NCBI GenBank assembly: GCA_902772615.1
Contig: CACYBC010000127.1
Coordinates: forward strand, 1-8,895
Source: an uncultured Ruminococcus sp.
GTDB taxonomy: Bacteria > Bacillota > Clostridia > Oscillospirales > Ruminococcaceae
Direction of reading: 5' to 3'
Length of the DNA: 8,895 nucleotides
The notes under the pieces were generated by a model. That model ran no database searches. It had not been told where the DNA came from and saw nothing but the letters and a program-made list of their open reading frames with translations. Numbering within the stretch: the stretch's first letter is position 1; every line of letters begins with the position of its first letter. Below, piece after piece: positions 5,848 to 8,895 of the stretch. Made by a program: the position numbers and the translations under genes.

Positions 5848-7380
5848 CTACACTCTGCCGAGTTCAAACTCGATCCTGAACTTTGCCGCCGAATCGAGTT
5901 CTCCTTCTTCCTGTCCGGGCTTGTCTGTAAACTTCATGACGAACATATCGTCTTTCGTTACCGGTCTCCATTCGGGAAGCGGTTCACCGTTTATATCCAT
6001 TCCGTTCGGGTCACCGGTCTTGATGAAGTTGGTCCAGTATCTGCACGCCTGCCTGGCAAGATCGTAATGTCTGCCCTCAAAGGGACGCCAACATTTATCG
6101 AGATTGTTGAACACGAACCACAGATCGCTTCCGTGATAAGGTCCGGCATTGTCTTCTCCGGGTATATCATGATCGAAGATGTAACAGTATCCCGTCTTCC
6201 CCTGCTCCGCCTGAGTCATGGCAAACCCTCTGGCTCCGAGAGTCCTCGCGTTGAAGGCCGGTCCCTTGGATGTCGCGGCTATCTCCTCTTTTGTGCCTGT
6301 CCTGCAGTAAGTCAGGAATTCGTCCGTTCTGTCGCCGAATATGGGTTCGGCGATCGCTCTCAGTTCATCGACCGTCTCAGGGACTTTGCCGCCGAATACC
6401 GATCCGCCCTCTCCTGCAGTGCTTCCGAACAGATACGGAATGTCATTAAAGTTGCCGTTTATATAGGCCTGTGTCGACTCCTCCGGCAGCATCCTGCCGT
6501 CTATCCTCGGGCTCCACGCGTCAAACCTCCTGCCCATCTTCTGATAGGCTTCATAGAGCTTTTCTGCAGGGACCTTTCTGGCCTCAGCTATGCTCTCGAC
6601 GCCCAGTATCTGCAGCAGCTCTATTCCTGTCTCCTCCGCTTTTTTGAGCGGTGTGCATCCGGTACCGTATCCGAGAGCTCTCAGCCCGCCGCCGGACTGC
6701 ATTATGATACCCGTGATCAGGCCTTTCGCGAGAGGCGATGTTCCCAGAGCCTGAGCGCCGAAGGCGCTGCCGCTCTGCCCTCCGAGAGTTATCCTGTCGG
6801 GGTCTCCGCCGAAGGCTCTGGCGTTCTTCTTGAGCCATTCACAGCAGAAAAGTATGTCCTGCAGACAATAGTTGCCGTGGCAGCCGTCTGGATCTTCCGC
6901 AGTCAGTTCCGGATGTGCCATCCATCCGAAAACGTTGATCCTGTAACCAACGGAAACGACGATAACGCCCTCTCTGGCCATATGCTCGCCGTTGAATTCC
7001 ATCTCATACGAGTATCCCGCCTGGAGTCCGCCGCCATGGAACCATACGTATATAGGCAGCCTGTCCTCTGTGCTTCTGGCTGGTGACCACATGTTGAAGT
7101 ACAGGCAGTCCTCGCTTTGTTCATATTCCGCGGCTGTAGGATTCAGTTCCCTGGTGTAGAAATCTTTTTCATCCACACCTATCTTTGCCTGCACCTCCAT
7201 CGGTGCATATCTGCCTGCTCTGAATACACCTTCCCAGGGCTCCGCCGGCTGAGGCGGTCTCCATCTGAGAGGTCCTACGGGAGGAGCAGCATACGGAACG
7301 CCTCGGAATTCCGTGATCCTCGGATCCCCGCAGGGTATGCCCTCCAGATACCCGAGGTCGGTCTTTACTATTCTGAGCAT
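5848..7380 (-). CDS. Type-B carboxylesterase with variant nucleophile elbow (EstB)
   Basis: A 510-residue type-B carboxylesterase, full length. Motifs: FRGVPYAAPPVGPLRW at 25-40, SEDCLYFNMW at 89-98, oxyanion HGGGL at 115-119, AFGGDPDRITLGGQSGS at 189-205, Glu324 in GSTAGEGG, and His416 in YHGSDLWFVF. The nucleophile is Ser203, but its pentapeptide is GQSGS, so the last Gly of the usual GxSxG is Ser205. All triad residues and the oxyanion glycines are kept, so it is probably active. The segment GNYCLQDILFCCEWLKKN at 169-186 is richer in Cys than the usual GNxGLLDQ form. It is a clear paralog of EstA, with long identical stretches in the first 60 and last 110 residues. Its ATG at 7378-7380 directly follows the EstA stop, and its ribosome binding site lies inside EstA, so translational coupling is likely. 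No signal peptide. Confidence 0.93.
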   Translation of the reverse strand: MLRIVKTDLGYLEGIPCGDPRITEFRGVPYAAPPVGPLRWRPPQPAEPWEGVFRAGRYAPMEVQAKIGVDEKDFYTRELNPTAAEYEQSEDCLYFNMWSPARSTEDRLPIYVWFHGGGLQAGYSYEMEFNGEHMAREGVIVVSVGYRINVFGWMAHPELTAEDPDGCHGNYCLQDILFCCEWLKKNARAFGGDPDRITLGGQSGSAFGAQALGTSPLAKGLITGIIMQSGGGLRALGYGTGCTPLKKAEETGIELLQILGVESIAEARKVPAEKLYEAYQKMGRRFDAWSPRIDGRMLPEESTQAYINGNFNDIPYLFGSTAGEGGSVFGGKVPETVDELRAIAEPIFGDRTDEFLTYCRTGTKEEIAATSKGPAFNARTLGARGFAMTQAEQGKTGYCYIFDHDIPGEDNAGPYHGSDLWFVFNNLDKCWRPFEGRHYDLARQACRYWTNFIKTGDPNGMDINGEPLPEWRPVTKDDMFVMKFTDKPGQEEGELDSAAKFRIEFELGRV

Positions 7381-8895
7381 TTATTCCTCCGTATTCTGAT
7401 TCAGGAAATATTCCTGAGTGAAGCGTTTGAGTTCCTTGCCTGATTCATCCAGCTTTACGGGCTTGTCCTTGAAACAGATCGTAAATGCTTCATCTTCCGT
7501 AAAGGGTCTCCATTCCGGGAGCTCCTTTCCGATACGGTCTTTACCGTTCGGGTCGCCGTTCTTTACGAAGTTGGCCCAGTAGGACGAGACCTGCCTGGCA
7601 AGATCATAATGTTTGCCCTCGAACGGTCTCCAGCTGTGTCCCAATGAGTCGAATACGAACCACATGTCAGAACCGTGGAAGGATCCCGCGTCATCTCCGG
7701 GGATATCATGATCGAACACGAACGTGTAGGCTTTCCTTCCAAGCTGAGCCTCTCGTCTTGCGTATGCCATGGCTCCGGTGTAGCCGGCGCAGAGGCCAAG
7801 CTCACCCGACACGAAGTTCCTGAAGTTTTCTTCGGAAGACAGATCGCACATGGAAAGGAACTCTTCCGCCCTGTCTCCGTATTTCTCTTCAGCGCTCTTC
7901 CTGAAAGCCTCTATGCTGCTCAGTTCGCCAACAAACTGCTTCGGGATGTTCTCTCCCTTGCAGCATCCGATCATGATCGGCACATCGGCGCCGTGTCCGG
8001 CGATTATCGAGTCTCTCAGCTCTTCGGTAAAGAACACGCCGTCGATGGTCGGACGCCATCTCATCGGAGCTATCTTTCCGTCAGGCCATCTTCCCAGGCC
8101 GGTGCTCACGATGACTTCAGCGGGCACGCCTCTCGCCTCTTCCAGATTCTTTACTCCGATAAAATCAAGCAGCTGCTGCCCGTATCTCTGTCCGTCTTCC
8201 AGTGAGAGCCACGGTCCCACTCCGCCGAACGGGGGCCTGATCCCGCCTCCGGACATCATTATGCCGCCGCTGAAGTACCCCTCAGCCAGAGGAGAATTGA
8301 GCAGGCTGGATACGCTCATGCCGCCCGCGGACTGACCGCATATCGTGACTCTGGAGGGATCCCCGCCGAACGCGGCGATATTCTCTTTTACCCATTTCAG
8401 AGCCTGGAGCTGGTCAAGAAGTCCCTGATTACCCTGGCTCTCCTCATCAAGATCCTTGTGGGAGAAAAAGCCGAGCGGCCCGAGCCTGTATCCTACCGTG
8501 ATGAAGATGACGTCGTTGCGGGCAACCCTTTCGCCGTCGAATTCCACTTCATATGAATAACCTGCGGTGAATCCGCCTCCGTGGATGTAGAAGAACACGG
8601 GAAGCTTGTCATATGTGGACCTTGCAGGTGACCATATGTTCAGGTAAAGGCAGTCTTCACTCGTCTTGTGCTCGTATCCGGTCGGATTCAGTTCCCTGGT
8701 ATAAAAATCTGTCCAGTCAACTCCGGGCTGAGGTACTACGGCGATATTCGGGAAGCGGTCTGCTTTGAGAACGCCTTCCCAGGGTTCCGGAGGCTGCGGA
8801 GCTCTCCAGCGCAGATCACCCACAGGAGGCTTTGCATACGGCACTCCCCGGAAAACGGTGATGCGGGGATCCCCGCTTGGAACTCCCTCTATCAC
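7381..8895 (-). CDS. Type-B carboxylesterase, nearly complete, cut by right window edge (EstA)
   Basis: 504 codons are open to the right edge; the true start lies outside. By alignment with EstB only about 12 N-terminal residues are missing, and the edge codon GTG is best read as an internal Val matching the strand before EGxPxGDPRI, not as a start. Numbering from the edge, motifs are FRGVPYAKPPVGDLRW at 15-30, SEDCLYLNIW at 79-88, oxyanion HGGGF at 105-109, GNQGLLDQLQALKWVKENI at 155-173, the canonical nucleophile elbow GQSAG at 187-191 (Ser189), Glu315 in GCCKGEN, and His407 in FHGSDMWFVF. The triad is complete. Two adjacent cysteines, 311-312, sit just before the acid residue. Over one 41-residue N-terminal block it shares 32 identities with EstB, so the pair arose by duplication and has diverged. 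It is the first gene seen of the array; its promoter lies beyond the window. Confidence 0.93.
   Translation of the reverse strand: MIEGVPSGDPRITVFRGVPYAKPPVGDLRWRAPQPPEPWEGVLKADRFPNIAVVPQPGVDWTDFYTRELNPTGYEHKTSEDCLYLNIWSPARSTYDKLPVFFYIHGGGFTAGYSYEVEFDGERVARNDVIFITVGYRLGPLGFFSHKDLDEESQGNQGLLDQLQALKWVKENIAAFGGDPSRVTICGQSAGGMSVSSLLNSPLAEGYFSGGIMMSGGGIRPPFGGVGPWLSLEDGQRYGQQLLDFIGVKNLEEARGVPAEVIVSTGLGRWPDGKIAPMRWRPTIDGVFFTEELRDSIIAGHGADVPIMIGCCKGENIPKQFVGELSSIEAFRKSAEEKYGDRAEEFLSMCDLSSEENFRNFVSGELGLCAGYTGAMAYARREAQLGRKAYTFVFDHDIPGDDAGSFHGSDMWFVFDSLGHSWRPFEGKHYDLARQVSSYWANFVKNGDPNGKDRIGKELPEWRPFTEDEAFTICFKDKPVKLDESGKELKRFTQEYFLNQNTEE
7386..7390 (-). promoter_or_regulatory. EstB ribosome binding site inside the EstA coding end
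   Basis: GGAGG is formed by the last codons of EstA (ACG GAG GAA TAA), 5 bases before the EstB ATG. The stop and start codons abut as TAAATG with no spacer. Ribosomes ending EstA can thus reinitiate on EstB, which also fixes the EstB start. Confidence 0.85.

Noticed and set aside
5096..7086. Two long plus-strand open frames (5096-6067 and 6067-7086) overlapping by one base, suggesting antisense genes
   Set aside because: They lie wholly antisense to the hydrolase and EstB, which have complete family motifs. Their translations are Arg/Ser/Cys-rich with no recognisable domain, as expected from the complement of a GC-biased coding strand.
8893..8895. GTG at the right edge as the EstA start codon
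   Set aside because: EstB has about 12 more residues before the matching position, and the codon aligns with an internal hydrophobic residue, so the gene continues beyond the window.

Overview
The window is a compact run of eight genes, all read from the minus strand, with almost no non-coding DNA. The content points to an anaerobic bacterium of the Clostridia/Bacillota type: strong GGAGG ribosome binding sites, heavy use of AGA/AGG and ATA codons, moderate GC content (estimated by eye), and a Cys-rich DUF2284 protein of a kind common in anaerobes. This placement is an inference. No rRNA, tRNA or phylogenetic marker is present, so a family cannot be named.

In the direction of transcription (right to left) the order is: a type-B carboxylesterase cut by the right edge (here EstA, 7381-8895); a second, paralogous carboxylesterase whose ATG directly follows the EstA stop codon (EstB, 5848-7380); a different alpha/beta hydrolase with a helical N-terminal extension (4724-5770); a third type-B carboxylesterase from another sub-lineage (EstC, 3111-4655); a flavin reductase-like FMN-binding protein (2450-2986); a 12-helix MFS transporter (938-2365); a DUF2284 Cys-rich, probably iron-sulfur protein (280-807); and the first 78 codons of a fourth type-B carboxylesterase cut by the left edge (EstD, 1-234). 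There are therefore five ester-hydrolase genes in under 9 kb, and the array continues past both ends.

No hydrolase whose N-terminus is visible has a signal peptide, so the enzymes are probably cytoplasmic, with the MFS protein as the likely importer or exporter of their substrate or product. The flavin reductase-like and DUF2284 proteins add a possible redox step. The simplest reading is a catabolic or detoxification locus for small ester-containing compounds, such as plant phenolic esters, but the sequence does not identify the substrate.

The gaps between genes are 0 to 130 bases. Three of them hold clear inverted repeats just downstream of stop codons (880-910, 3037-3083, 5809-5832). The one at 3037-3083 is a nearly continuous 22-position stem. 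None has a proper U-tract, so they may be 3'-end or processing hairpins rather than classical terminators. No transcription regulator, mobile element, CRISPR array or RNA gene was found.
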